Shown in pieces: positions 35,242 to 43,785 of a DNA stretch of 54,642 bases. The notes beneath the pieces are model-generated. The model was not told the DNA's origin and did no database searches. It was given only the letters and a program-made list of their open reading frames with translations. Position 1 is the first letter of the stretch. Each line of letters opens with the position of its first letter. The translations under genes were made by a program, and so were the position numbers. Source of the stretch: Egibacteraceae bacterium (GTDB taxonomy: Bacteria; Actinomycetota; Nitriliruptoria; Euzebyales; Egibacteraceae); the NCBI GenBank assembly GCA_035540635.1, contig DATLGH010000107.1, forward strand, positions 1-54,642, read 5' to 3'.

Positions 35242-35814
35242 CTACTCGCGGGCCGGGAAGTTCATGAAGAACTTGCTCGCCGTCGGCCCGCGCTGCCCCT
35301 GGTACTTGCTGCCGAGCGCGTCGGAGCCGTAGGGCCGATCGGCGGGTGTGGACAGCTCGAAGAAGGCGATCTGGCCGATCTTCATGCCGGGGTAGAGCGC
35401 GATCGGCAGGGTTGAGACGTTCGACAGCTCGAGGGTGAGCCACCCGTCCCAACCGGGGTCCACGAAACCGGCCGTCGCGTGCGTCAGCAGACCGAGGCGC
35501 CCGAGGCTCGACTTGCCCTCGATGCGCGCGACGATGTCGTCGGCCAGGACGATGCGCTCGAACGTCGCGGCGAGCACGAACTCCCCGGGGTGGAGGATGA
35601 AGGGGGCGTCCTCGCCGGCCTTGACCTCCTCGGTGAGGTCGGGCATCGCCTGGCGCACGTCGATGTAGGGGTGGCGGTGATTGTGGAAAACCCGGAACCG
35701 GTCGTCGAGGCGCACGTCTACGCTCGATGGCTGGATCGCGTTGTCGCTCAGCGGTTCGACGGTGATGCGCCCCGCCGCGATGGCTTCGCGGATGCTGCGA
35801 TCGGAGAGGATCAT
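35242..35814 (-). CDS. dcd: dCTP deaminase (probably dUMP-forming)
   Basis: 190 residues. [17 protein letters not shown] start, [28 protein letters not shown], then the catalytic region [20 protein letters not shown] with [20 protein letters not shown]. The C-terminal [15 protein letters not shown] matches the dUMP-forming (dCTP deaminase/dUTPase) form known from mycobacteria. Supplies dUMP for thymidylate synthesis. Start ATG at 35814; the lipoprotein follows 2 bp downstream. Confidence 0.95.
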   Translation of the reverse strand: MILSDRSIREAIAAGRITVEPLSDNAIQPSSVDVRLDDRFRVFHNHRHPYIDVRQAMPDLTEEVKAGEDAPFILHPGEFVLAATFERIVLADDIVARIEGKSSLGRLGLLTHATAGFVDPGWDGWLTLELSNVSTLPIALYPGMKIGQIAFFELSTPADRPYGSDALGSKYQGQRGPTASKFFMNFPARE

Positions 35815-35886
35815 AGGCGGGGATCGTACCCGCGCGTCCGCTGGGGAGATGGCGCACACGCTGGCGAGTCGACGAAAGGCGGACGG

Positions 35887-36684
35887 GTGGCGGTACTCGG
35901 ACAGGCCGGTCTCACCGACGGGCAGCTCTTCTGGCTGGCGCTGGCCGGCAGCCTTTTCCCGGCACTCGGGTGGCTGTGGTTCTTCTACACCCGCGACCGC
36001 TACGACCGTGAGCCCAAGCGCCTCGTCGCGAAGCTGTTCCTGATCGGCGCGTTTCCCGTGGCGATCGTGGCGGGGCTCGTCAACGTCACGTTCGCGGGGG
36101 TGCTCGGCATCGCTCTCACCGCGGTCGTCGTCGCCCCGGTCGGGGAGGAGGCCTTCAAGTACCTCGGCGCTCGCGTCGGGGCGGGCCGCCATCTCGCCTT
36201 CGACGAGCCCGTCGACGGGATGGTGTACGGCTGCTCGGTGGGCCTGGGGTTCGCCGCCGTGGAGAGCATCGACTACCTCACCGCCGCCTACATCGGCACG
36301 GACCTCTGGACGGGCGAGCCGCTCGGCTGCGCCGGCTTCGGCTGCTTCGCGGCGGTCGCGGTGCTGCGCGGCGTCGGGAGCGCGCTTGTCCACGCCCTCT
36401 GCTCGGGCATCGCCGGCTACTTCCTCGCCCGCCGGGTGCTCGACGGGGCACCGCGCATCGTGGGGGTCGCCGGCGTCGGGCTCGCCGCCCTGTTCCACGC
36501 GGCGTGGAACGGCACGGGGATCGTGGCCGGCTTCCTCGCCCTCGCGGTTGCCGGGGTCGTGTTCGCCCGGCTGCTGCGGCGCGCGCTCGCGCGCTCGCCG
36601 TTCCACGGGCGCCAGCTGCTGCCGCACGCCCCCGAGCGGTGGTTCCCTCTCGTGCCGCCGGCGCCCCCGGAGACCCGGGGGTAG
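35887..36684 (+). CDS. PrsW-family intramembrane protease
   Basis: 265 residues from GTG at 35887. About eight hydrophobic segments. The family motifs are present: [14 protein letters not shown] (EExxK type), [15 protein letters not shown] (F-x-x-x-E), [13 protein letters not shown] and [12 protein letters not shown] (paired His). PrsW members cut anti-sigma factors or act as CAAX-like proteases. Divergent from dcd across 72 bp. Confidence 0.88.
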   Translation: MAVLGQAGLTDGQLFWLALAGSLFPALGWLWFFYTRDRYDREPKRLVAKLFLIGAFPVAIVAGLVNVTFAGVLGIALTAVVVAPVGEEAFKYLGARVGAGRHLAFDEPVDGMVYGCSVGLGFAAVESIDYLTAAYIGTDLWTGEPLGCAGFGCFAAVAVLRGVGSALVHALCSGIAGYFLARRVLDGAPRIVGVAGVGLAALFHAAWNGTGIVAGFLALAVAGVVFARLLRRALARSPFHGRQLLPHAPERWFPLVPPAPPETRG

Positions 36685-36694
36685 CCGGCGCGGG

Positions 36695-37340
36695 TCAGAC
36701 CTTCGGCAGGCTGCGGGGGTCCCAGGCGCCCTGCGCGACGGGGGGCACGTACCCGTCGAGGTCGGCGGCGGGCAGGGGGATCGTCTCGCCCGAGCTCGGC
36801 GGACAGGTAGCTCGCCATGAGCAACTCGGTGATGAGCAGGCCGTCGTCGAGGTCCTCGGCGGGCTGGCGCCCGTCGAGGAACGCGGCGACCATGTGCCGG
36901 CTCCCGTCGGTGTAGCCGTAGGTGAAGGCCTCGTCGGCGACGACCGGCATGAGCCCCTGCTCGGCGTTCTGCTTCTCGACGAGGTCCTCGCCCTCGACGC
37001 CCTGCAGGCGGCGGGACAGGAAGATCTTCGCCTCGGTGTCGAGCGTGTTCACCGCCAATCGAGTACTCGGGTCCGAACAGCTCGAACGACAGCCGCAGGC
37101 CGGGCGCCGACGAAGCTCCACGACGTCGCGGCCTCGACGACGACGAGCTGGCCGTCGCGGTTGGCGAAGGTCACGGTCGCACGGGCGTAGTCCAGCGGTG
37201 ATAAGTCGACCTCGCCGGGGTAGCGCTTGCGCGAGCTCGTCGGCGTAGGCGGGCCCCGACCACTTCAGCGACGCGATGCTCGCCGTGACCGACTTCGGCG
37301 TGAGCCAGTCGGCGACCCAGATCGCGTCGACGTTCCGTGG
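36695..37340 (-). pseudogene. Decayed Gfo/Idh/MocA-family oxidoreductase (C-terminal part)
   Basis: Minus-strand pieces in several frames, read in order: [107 protein letters not shown], and [17 protein letters not shown] ending LPKV at TGA 36695-36697. Together they make the C-terminal domain of an NAD-dependent sugar-type dehydrogenase. At least four indels break it, near 36800, 37058, 37105 and 37210. The NAD-binding N-terminal half is missing, cut where cupin sequence begins. Confidence 0.75.
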
Positions 37341-37740
37341 GCCGCGCGGCGCCGGCGGCGAACGAGGCGAGCTCGGCGAAGAGGTCCTCGCGCGGCACCG
37401 CCGGCGTGCTCATCTGATGAGCGTCGCAGGCTCGGGCGCGCGTTGCGGAACCCGCGGATGCCGCCGGGCGGCACGAAGAGGTGGTCGCCTTCGCGCCCGT
37501 CACCCACTGCCGGCCGTCGTGGAGCAGGACGGCCCCTCCCACCACCTGGAACGACTCCGCGAACGTGCGGTGAAAGTGCGGGCTCGCCCCGCCGGCGCTG
37601 GGCGCGAGGTCGATCCGGTGGAGGCTGTAGCGGGCCCTCGGTGAGCCGCGCGGGGGCGAGCACGGTGACGGTCGTCGACCCCGGCTCCAGGCGCGCGTGG
37701 CCGGCGGCGCCCGCCAGCACCGCACTCGCCTCCCCGCCCC
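37341..37740 (-). pseudogene. Decayed cupin-domain protein
   Basis: Fragments in alternating frames: VTVLAPARLTEG, YSLHRIDLAPSAGGASPHFH, FAESFQVVGGAVLLHDGRQW, EGDHLFVPPGGIRGFRNA, then MSTPAVPREDLFAELASFAA. The order matches a small cupin with the metal-binding H-F-H and E of motif 1 and the P-x-G of motif 2. At least three frame changes interrupt it. It runs into the oxidoreductase remnant, so a deletion may have joined the two. Confidence 0.7.
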
Positions 37741-37874
37741 CCGTGTTACGTCATCGCCCACAGGATGCTCCCGCGGTCGGCACGGGGCCAAGGAGGCCCG
37801 GGGCGTCGGGCCTGGACCGCAGCCCGCCCGCGATTGCCCGGGGGCCCGGGTGGGCCTATCATCGGACCCACCCC

Positions 37875-37945
37875 GCGGGTGTAGTTCAATGGTAGAACAC
37901 GAGCTTCCCAAGCTCGCAATGGGGGTTCGATTCCCCTCACCCGCT
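37875..37945 (+). tRNA. tRNA-Gly, anticodon CCC
   Basis: A 71-nt cloverleaf: acceptor GCGGGTG pairs with CACCCGC (37938-37944); D arm GTTC/GAAC; anticodon stem CGAGC/GCTCG with loop TTCCCAA, so the anticodon is CCC at 37907-37909; T arm GGGGG/CCCCT with TTCGATT. The discriminator base is T; CCA is not encoded (CTC follows). It is a frequent integration site for mobile elements and marks the left edge of the accessory island here. Confidence 0.96.
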
Positions 37946-37952
37946 CTCCACA

Positions 37953-37998
37953 AAAGCCCAGGTCAGAAGCGGTTTCCGCAGACCTGGGCTTTCTTGTT
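37953..37998 (+). terminator. Rho-independent-type terminator after tRNA-Gly
   Basis: aaagcccaggtc at 37953-37964 pairs perfectly with gacctgggcttt at 37981-37992, with a 16-base loop, followed by the T-rich tract TTTCTTGTT. It stands 7 bp after the tRNA and is correctly placed to end its transcript. Confidence 0.75.
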
Positions 37999-38009
37999 GC
38001 CGGGGATCC

Positions 38010-38028
38010 TGATTCCACACTGATTCCA
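38010..38028. repeat. Direct repeat TGATTCCA x2 near the island edge
   Basis: TGATTCCA occurs at 38010-38017 and 38021-38028 (11-bp period), just inside the island next to the tRNA. Short direct repeats beside a tRNA can be arm-type integrase sites, but no integrase gene is in the window to test this. Confidence 0.3.
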
Positions 38029-38110
38029 AACGGCCGCCGCGCCGCCGCTGCGCCGGGATGCCATCCACTGGCACGCAGGCCCCGGCGTTGCAACAGGAGG
38101 GGGGTGGCCG

Positions 38111-38778
38111 ATGGCGCCTGAGCCCCTCCTGCCCCACGAGACTCCCGCGTTCCAGAACGCCGCCGAGTACGTCGTGGCGATCACGTTCACCGTCGCCGGC
38201 GGCGCCCGTGCGCGCACTGCCGATGGCCGGGCGGAGGGCGTCGCGGAGCGGCTGGCCAACGCCGCCGCCAGAGCCGCGGGCGTCGTAAAGGTCGCGGCCG
38301 TCACCGGCCCCGCGAGCGGCGACGGGACGATGCTGGTCCCCCGCCGGGTGCACTTCTCCGCGGCGAACACCGGCCACGCGAACACAGGGGATCCGCACAA
38401 GCTCGACCGCTACCTCGACCCCGAGCACGAGCGGGCGCTGGCGTCGCTGAAGGCAGCCAACGCGGCCTACCGGGCGCGGCAGGAGGCCGACCGCGCGCGC
38501 CGCCTCGAGTCAGCTGCGCGAACGCCCACAGGGTCGGCCTGCCCGGCGAACGCCGGCCGTGCGAGTGCGTCTACTGCCGGCCCGACCACCTCGCCGCGCG
38601 CGAGCTCGCCGCCAGCGGGTCCCGCTGGTTCACCCTGCCGTCGTGCCTGTGCGGCACGCCCACGCCCGCAGGCGAGCCCTGCATGCACCACCGCCACGTC
38701 GCCGTCGTCGTCCTCGACGGCGACCCCGAGGCGCTGCAGCAGCTGGCCGAGGCGATCCGGGGCGGTGGGCGGTCATGA
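38111..38778 (+). pseudogene. Island protein of unknown function, coding split between two frames
   Basis: The first part runs from ATG at 38111 (AGGAGG upstream): YVVAITFTVAGGARART, VPRRVHFSAANTG, and a basic helix (RARQEADRARRLE) to about 38510. Coding then continues in a different frame with CECVYCRPDHLAARELA, LPSCLCGTPTPAGEPCMHHR, HVAVVVLDGDPEALQQLAEA, ending at TGA 38776-38778. Several Cys/His suggest a zinc site. Either one base is missing near 38510 or a second gene starts at a CTG there. The first gene of the island after the tRNA. Confidence 0.5.
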
Positions 38779-38975
38779 CCCGCGCCGCCCGAGGCCCACC
38801 AGCCTGAGCCGGGCGAGCGGCTCCTCCGCCATGCAAGACCGCCGCCGACACGCAGAGGCCCCGGCAACGCGCCGAAACCCCTGACGACAAGCCGGCCCGC
38901 CGGACCAACTCCTCGCCAGGACGTCCGGCGGACCGTCCCCACCTCGGGCCGTTCGGCCTTCGGGAGGGCAGAGCC

Positions 38976-39356
38976 TTGCCTGTTCACGACGATAGCCTCG
39001 CCGTGGGACACCACGGCGCACCGCCAGACGGACGTTCCGGCGAAGCCACGATCCCGCGCCGACCTGCCGCCGCCGCATCCCTGCGACCACGGCACCATCG
39101 TGTCGACGGCCCGCCCCGCAGACCGTGGCTGCCGGCGGAGCCGCTCGGCTCCGCCGTGTCCGCCGCGGGCGGTGTCGGCGTCCTGCTGCGGGGCCGGCGG
39201 CGCACCACCGAGGGCGAGCGCCTGGCCCGCGCCTACTACCGGGCGCTCGAGCGTGGGTGGATCACCGTGGCCGCCGGCGACGAGCTCGCCTGCAGGCTGC
39301 TGGGCGTGCACCCGTCCGCCGTCTGGGGCGAGCAGTTCTGGGCCGGCGCGGCATGA
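38976..39356 (+). CDS. Small island protein, probably DNA-binding partner of the next gene
   Basis: 126 residues from TTG at 38976, supported by GGGAGGG 7 bases upstream. The N-terminal half is Arg/Pro-rich. The C-terminal half is a compact helical unit (RRTTEGERLARAYYRALERG, WITVAAGDELACRLLGVHPS), reminiscent of a small HTH. It overlaps the start of the next gene by four bases (ATGA). Unknown function. Confidence 0.5.
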   Translation: MPVHDDSLAVGHHGAPPDGRSGEATIPRRPAAAASLRPRHHRVDGPPRRPWLPAEPLGSAVSAAGGVGVLLRGRRRTTEGERLARAYYRALERGWITVAAGDELACRLLGVHPSAVWGEQFWAGAA

Positions 39357-41209
39357 CAGCCCGACCAGCGGGCGAGCCGGTGGCCGCGCAGGTCTGGCCC
39401 GAGCAGCCGCTGGGGTTCACGGGACCGCTGGAGCCGCTCGTCGGCAACCCGCGCGACAGGCCGGCCGCCGGCGCGCTCCCGACGGACGTGGATCGCTTCC
39501 GCGAGCTCGTGTGGGAGCCGCTGGCGGCCGCCGACCCCAGCGGCCGGCGTTGGCTCGCGGCGCTCGGTGGTTTCGAGTTGCTGCGCCATGGCGCCGCCGA
39601 GCCTGGCGGCGTCCTGCACGCCACCGGCCGGAGCGTCGCGTCGATGCTCGGTGTCGCCGAGACCACCTGGTGCCGGAGCACCCGGCAAGGCCAGATCGGC
39701 TACGGGCCGCTGCTGGACGCCGCCGGCCTGCTGGTGCGTGTGGACTGGGAGCGCTACCAGCTGCCCGCCTGGGACGCCCTGCAGAACCGGGCGGCCGACG
39801 CCGCGCTGCGCGGCCGGTTCGTCTACACCCACCGACCGTCGTTTCGCGCCACCGTCGTCCGCTGGCGCCTGGAGGGCGTCAGCCTGGCGGCGCTCGGCGC
39901 CTGGTCGCTGCTGCGCTACTGCCACACCCGCTGGGACACCGCCGAGTTGCCGATGTGTGACGCCGCGATCGCCCGCGAGCTCGGCGTCAAGCCGCACACC
40001 TGGGCCGGCTGGGCCGGCGAGCTCGCCGGCTGCGGGGCGCTGCAGCGGCTGCGCCCCACCGCCGGCTCAGGGTGGCGGCTGCCGCTGTACTTCGCCCTTC
40101 GCACCGGCCGAGGCCTCGATCAGGCCGTCGCCGCCACCCGGGGCGAGGATCATGCAGAAGCGGCTGTCCAGGTTCATGCAACTTCGGCAGCCGGGGATGC
40201 AGAACCGGCAGCGGGCGTCTCTGACGTTCGCGCGCGCGAAGACCCGGTTGGAGACGGTGGTGTGAAAGAACATCCCGGCGCCGCCGTCGAGCGAGCGCTT
40301 GAGCGTCTCGCTGCCGTGGCCGGGGATGCTTGGCAGCAGGAGCAGATCCGGACCTCGGCAACCCTGCGGGCACGCTGCGCCGAGTTGCTCGAGCGCACTG
40401 GCTGGTCACCGCAGCGGCTCGCAGCAGAGCTCACCGGCCGTGAGCTGCGCACGGCCCGCGAGCCCGTGCGCGTGCTCGCCTACCGCGCCCGAGTGCTCCT
40501 CGACGCCGCACCCATCGGTGGCAAGGCCGCCCCTACACCGGTCACCGAGGCCGGGGTTCCGCCGCCGCCAGACGACCACGACCACCCCGCCCCGCCCGCG
40601 GACGATCTCCGTCGCCCTGAGCCGAACTTCGGCGAGTTGGACGTCCTCAACGAGCCGGCCCGCCACGGGCTGCTCGAGGCCGCCCGCGCCCGGCTGCGTC
40701 GCATCGGCCTTCCCCGGACCGGCGAGTTCGCCGACGACCACCCGTTGCTGCGCGGCGAGGCACTGAACCTCCTCCGTCAGCGCCACGCGCCGACCGTCGA
40801 GCCGGAGGAGGCTGCTCCGGTCGCGAGCGAGACCACACCCGCCGAGGTGTCACCGGTCTCACGCGGCGCGGCGTCCAACGAACCCAAGGCCGCGCAGCCA
40901 CAGCGCCACACGGGACCCCTCTGGCGCCCGTCTGGACGCATACGGCACCGCCCTCCCCAGCCGCGGTCGGCGCGACGCGACGTCTTCCAGGTGGCGACTC
41001 GCCGGCCACGCGGCCGCGCACCACCGCGGGACGGCCGGGGACTGGCGGAAGGAACGCCGACCGGTCTCGGGCGCCAGCCTGTGGTACACCGTATGGTCCG
41101 CCGTACTCCCCGCCATGGGGTGTGCCCTGGGATGCGCCGTGTTCCACGGCCAGCGGTGCCGGGCAGCGTTCGCTGTGCTCCATGGCACGCGGTGCGCCCG
41201 AGACTTTAA
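39353..41209 (+). CDS. Large island protein with winged-helix-like region (possible replication initiator)
   Basis: 618 residues from ATG at 39353. Residues 50-270 are well-ordered: WLAALGGFELLRHGAAEPGG, VASMLGVAETTWCRSTRQGQ, LPMCDAAIARELGVKPHTWA and AGELAGCGALQRLRPTAGSG look like two winged helix units, as in plasmid Rep or DnaD/DnaT-like proteins. Residues 290-480 are Ala/Glu/Pro-rich. The last 80 or so residues (VHRMVRRTPRHGVCPG) have odd composition and may be read-through past a lost stop or frameshift. Being next to partition genes, a replication role is plausible but unproven. Confidence 0.55.
   Translation: MTARPAGEPVAAQVWPEQPLGFTGPLEPLVGNPRDRPAAGALPTDVDRFRELVWEPLAAADPSGRRWLAALGGFELLRHGAAEPGGVLHATGRSVASMLGVAETTWCRSTRQGQIGYGPLLDAAGLLVRVDWERYQLPAWDALQNRAADAALRGRFVYTHRPSFRATVVRWRLEGVSLAALGAWSLLRYCHTRWDTAELPMCDAAIARELGVKPHTWAGWAGELAGCGALQRLRPTAGSGWRLPLYFALRTGRGLDQAVAATRGEDHAEAAVQVHATSAAGDAEPAAGVSDVRAREDPVGDGGVKEHPGAAVERALERLAAVAGDAWQQEQIRTSATLRARCAELLERTGWSPQRLAAELTGRELRTAREPVRVLAYRARVLLDAAPIGGKAAPTPVTEAGVPPPPDDHDHPAPPADDLRRPEPNFGELDVLNEPARHGLLEAARARLRRIGLPRTGEFADDHPLLRGEALNLLRQRHAPTVEPEEAAPVASETTPAEVSPVSRGAASNEPKAAQPQRHTGPLWRPSGRIRHRPPQPRSARRDVFQVATRRPRGRAPPRDGRGLAEGTPTGLGRQPVVHRMVRRTPRHGVCPGMRRVPRPAVPGSVRCAPWHAVRPRL
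41089..41097 (+). promoter_or_regulatory. CCGTATGGT site 1
   Basis: The 9-mer CCGTATGGT lies in ACACCGTATGGTCCGCC at the 3' end of the large island gene. The same 9-mer recurs at 43252-43260 (minus) and 46257-46265 within the island. It may be an operator or a centromere-like site for the island's ParA/RHH pair. At this site no gene start is near, which fits a partition site better than an operator. Confidence 0.4.
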
Positions 41210-41288
41210 AACATTACGGCACGCCGCCTGGGGCGCGCCGCATTCGTCGTGGTGGGCCGGGCCTCCCTCGCCCCGTCGCAGGCCCCAC

Positions 41289-42503
41289 TCAGCCTTGAGC
41301 GAAACGGAAGGGCCTGAGGAACTGTGAAGCCGGAGCGGCGTACTCGTATACGTCGTAGCCCTCGTCTACGAGCCGAAGTATCTGGTCCTCGTCGCGCAAC
41401 TCGTCGGCGACCCGCTGATGGTCGCCCAGGCAACCGTCTGGACCCGTAAAGAGGACGACGTTCAGACCGTCCTGCCATTGGGCCGACCGGAAGGCAATCC
41501 CATCGACAGGCGCCTCTGGGAGCGGGACCCTGAAGCGCATGTACTCGGTGAAGATCTGGGTGGGGGTGTACTCAAAGTGCACCCGGTCGTCCCGCGCAAT
41601 CGGTCGCGAGATTTCGCGAGCGAATCCAGCCAGGAACCCCAGGAGATGCACGCGCTGTGCGTCGTCCGGGTTGAACACGCTCGCGGTCGGCAGGTCTGCC
41701 AGGTCAACGATGTCGAGCGGGCGGAGCGTCTCGAAGGCCGCCACGGCGGCGTATCGCCGGCCGTCAAAGACCTCTGCGGCCGCGGTCTGCGGATCCGTAG
41801 CGCCGTAAAACATGGAGATCCCTGCAGGGTTCATCCGTCCCTGCCGCGCCTTCTCAGGTGGGGGCGCCGCCAACTCATGCGCGTGATCGAAAGGAGTGTC
41901 CTCGAACGCTCGTGCTCGGTACACCAGCTTGCCGGCCGGCCACTGTGTCACGCAGAACTCATCCACCACCTTCGCGAGTTTCTCCAGCATCTGACCAGGC
42001 GCCCAACCGCTGTCAAGCGCCTCTTCGGAGGAGCCATCATCCGGCGCCAAGAGGAAGCGGCTTCGGTGCTTGACATGCTCGACGAATCGCCTCCAGCCAG
42101 CCGTCAGCATTCCTCCCGGGGGAAGGAAGGGATCTCCCCTGTGGACCCAGGCCTCGTCATGGAAGAGGGGAGGCAGCGCTTCTGCGACTTCGTCGTCGAA
42201 GCCCCCGTCAGAGACAAGTTCGGCGACCACGTCCCATGTGTCCATGGTCGCGGAGGTCCAGCCGCCTTCCCATCCGACACCCGCGTTGCTTGCGGTTTCA
42301 TAATGCAGCAGCAAACCGACCTCCACGGCCTCCAGGAGTTCATCAAGCGGAGCGCCGTCCTGTTCACCGCAGAAGGAGCATGTGTCTCCGTCCTCGGTGG
42401 CTTGCAGGAGCAAGTCGGCGACAAACAAGTCCTCCACGTGCCGGCTGCATACTCGCCGGTCTTCAGGATCGGGCGTATACCAGGAGTCATCTACGTCGCC
42501 CAA
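41289..42503 (-). CDS. RES-domain protein with HEPN/RES N-terminal domain
   Basis: 404 residues from TTG at 42503, with GAGAAGGG 5 bases upstream (longer starts lack coding character). N-terminal domain with DRRVCSRHVEDLF and GDTCSFCGEQDGAPLDELLE (zinc-type Cys) as in RES N-terminal units. The C-terminal RES domain has LVYRARAF, GRMNPAGISMFYGATDPQTA, IFTEYMRFRVPLP and DGIAFRSAQWQDGLN, holding the Arg, Glu and Ser that name it. RES toxins degrade NAD+ in toxin-antitoxin pairs. No Xre/ResA-type antitoxin is adjacent, so it may act alone or with the HTH protein upstream. GC-content and codon use look less biased than neighbours. Confidence 0.8.
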   Translation of the reverse strand: MGDVDDSWYTPDPEDRRVCSRHVEDLFVADLLLQATEDGDTCSFCGEQDGAPLDELLEAVEVGLLLHYETASNAGVGWEGGWTSATMDTWDVVAELVSDGGFDDEVAEALPPLFHDEAWVHRGDPFLPPGGMLTAGWRRFVEHVKHRSRFLLAPDDGSSEEALDSGWAPGQMLEKLAKVVDEFCVTQWPAGKLVYRARAFEDTPFDHAHELAAPPPEKARQGRMNPAGISMFYGATDPQTAAAEVFDGRRYAAVAAFETLRPLDIVDLADLPTASVFNPDDAQRVHLLGFLAGFAREISRPIARDDRVHFEYTPTQIFTEYMRFRVPLPEAPVDGIAFRSAQWQDGLNVVLFTGPDGCLGDHQRVADELRDEDQILRLVDEGYDVYEYAAPASQFLRPFRFAQG

Positions 42504-42749
42504 CGTGCCCTTCTCCCAGTTCGTTGGGACCGAACGCCCCGATCGTAGGCGTGACGTGGTAGGCGGGCTCGCCGCCACTTCTTCCTGCGATGCGCTCGTC
42601 GGCCGCGGTGAGGCCACCGCCGCCGATCTGCGCGAGCCGGACGACCCAAGCACCTGTTGTCGACACTTGTCCCGGGTCCTGACCAGCCGGCAGGCCAAAG
42701 CACAGTCCCACTGCCCCAGCGGGCTGGTCAGCGAGCACGCCGACCGCAG

Positions 42750-43211
42750 TCAGTCGTTGAGCGTGCTGGGAGCCAAGAACTGGGCCAGCGCTTCTGCTTG
42801 CAGCTGGACGACGGCATTCAGGTCGCGCGCAACGGCTTTCAGCTGCTCGACCTCGCCGCGCAACCGTGCGACTTCCGTCTCCAGGTCCGTCTGCGACTGA
42901 ACCGGCCTGTCGGGCCCGGCCGCCGAAGGCCTCGTCTTCTCGGGGTTCCGAGGCGTGCGAGCTTCGCCGGGCAGCAGCCCGTCCTCGTCGACCGGGACAT
43001 ACCACCGCGGCCGCCTGCCAGGCGGCATCTCCTCCCCCTCGATCGTCCCGTCGCGGAGTTGCAGGCGAAGCTTCTCAACGCTGATGTCCAGCAGCCTGGC
43101 GGCATCCCTTGCCGTGAAGCCCGGCGCGCCGCTGGGGCATCGCACCTCGCCACGTCGCGCGTCTGGGTGCGGCCTGCCAGTCAGCGGGTGTGGGCTATCG
43201 ATGCGGGTCAT
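42750..43211 (-). CDS. Helix-turn-helix protein with coiled coil
   Basis: 153 residues from ATG at 43211. A MerR/excisionase-type helix-turn-helix (FTARDAARLLDISVEKLRLQ, RRPRWYVPVDEDGLL) is followed by a linker and a coiled coil (DLETEVARLRGEVEQLKAVA). An ATG at 43256 would add 15 residues and overlaps the CCGTATGGT site, which would then be autoregulatory. 246 bp separate it from the RES gene. Could be the regulator or antitoxin for that gene. Confidence 0.65.
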   Translation of the reverse strand: MTRIDSPHPLTGRPHPDARRGEVRCPSGAPGFTARDAARLLDISVEKLRLQLRDGTIEGEEMPPGRRPRWYVPVDEDGLLPGEARTPRNPEKTRPSAAGPDRPVQSQTDLETEVARLRGEVEQLKAVARDLNAVVQLQAEALAQFLAPSTLND

Positions 43212-43251
43212 GGTGAGAGCCGAGTTGCCGCAGGGGAGCAGTCCGAACGGC

Positions 43252-43260
43252 ACCATACGG
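43252..43260 (-). promoter_or_regulatory. CCGTATGGT site 2
   Basis: On the minus strand TATACCGTATGGTGCC, at the upstream edge of the HTH gene and 64 bp before the divergent gene at 43324. Here it is placed as an operator for one or both. Flanking TACCG...CGGTA (43299-43315) also forms an inverted repeat. Confidence 0.4.
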
Positions 43261-43323
43261 TATACAACCGTACCAGCGGTGGCCCTGCTGTCTTTCTACC
43301 GTAGTGTGCGGTAAATTGCCGCA

Positions 43324-43785
43324 GTGGCCTCACGTGTGGCATTGACCGCCGGCGCGCTCTGTTCCGTCGCTGTGCTCCGGCTTCCGCACCGCTCGATGCC
43401 TCGCTCGACGTGGGCTGGCGAGATCCTCGTGGAGCAGATGGCTCGGGCGTCGCGCCGCCGTGCGGGCACGTCGCCCGGCTTCGAGCGCGCCCTCCGACAG
43501 CTACGAACCAGCGCCGGACAGGTCGACCGGCGGGCCTTAGCCGCGACGATCGACGCCCTCGTCCTTCGTGGGACCCTCGAGCCGCACGGCATCGGCCGTG
43601 ACGCGCGCCTCCGGGTGAGTGAAGCGGCTGCCCCCGCGGTTGCGGCAATCTCGGAGGTGCTCAGCCCCGCAGACGTGCGTGTGTTGCGGTCCGCTGGTCA
43701 GCGGGCGCACGCGATCTGGTCGGCTTGGTCGAACACCGCCGCCGCATCCGCCGAGTACAGGTCCTCGACGTCCGTGTCGGGTTGA
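43324..43785 (+). CDS. Unknown island protein, possible winged helix
   Basis: 153 residues from GTG at 43324. The centre (RALAATIDALVLRGTLEPHG, IGRDARLRVSEAAAPAVAAI) resembles a small winged-helix unit. Divergent from the HTH gene. Its last 88 bp overlap the 3' end of the kinase on the other strand, more than expected, so its C-terminus may be read-through. No family recognised. Confidence 0.4.
   Translation: MASRVALTAGALCSVAVLRLPHRSMPRSTWAGEILVEQMARASRRRAGTSPGFERALRQLRTSAGQVDRRALAATIDALVLRGTLEPHGIGRDARLRVSEAAAPAVAAISEVLSPADVRVLRSAGQRAHAIWSAWSNTAAASAEYRSSTSVSG

Noticed and set aside
35242-36627. Long minus-strand frame running through dcd and opposite the PrsW gene
   Set aside because: Only the part from 35814 is dCTP deaminase; the extension lies opposite clear PrsW motifs.
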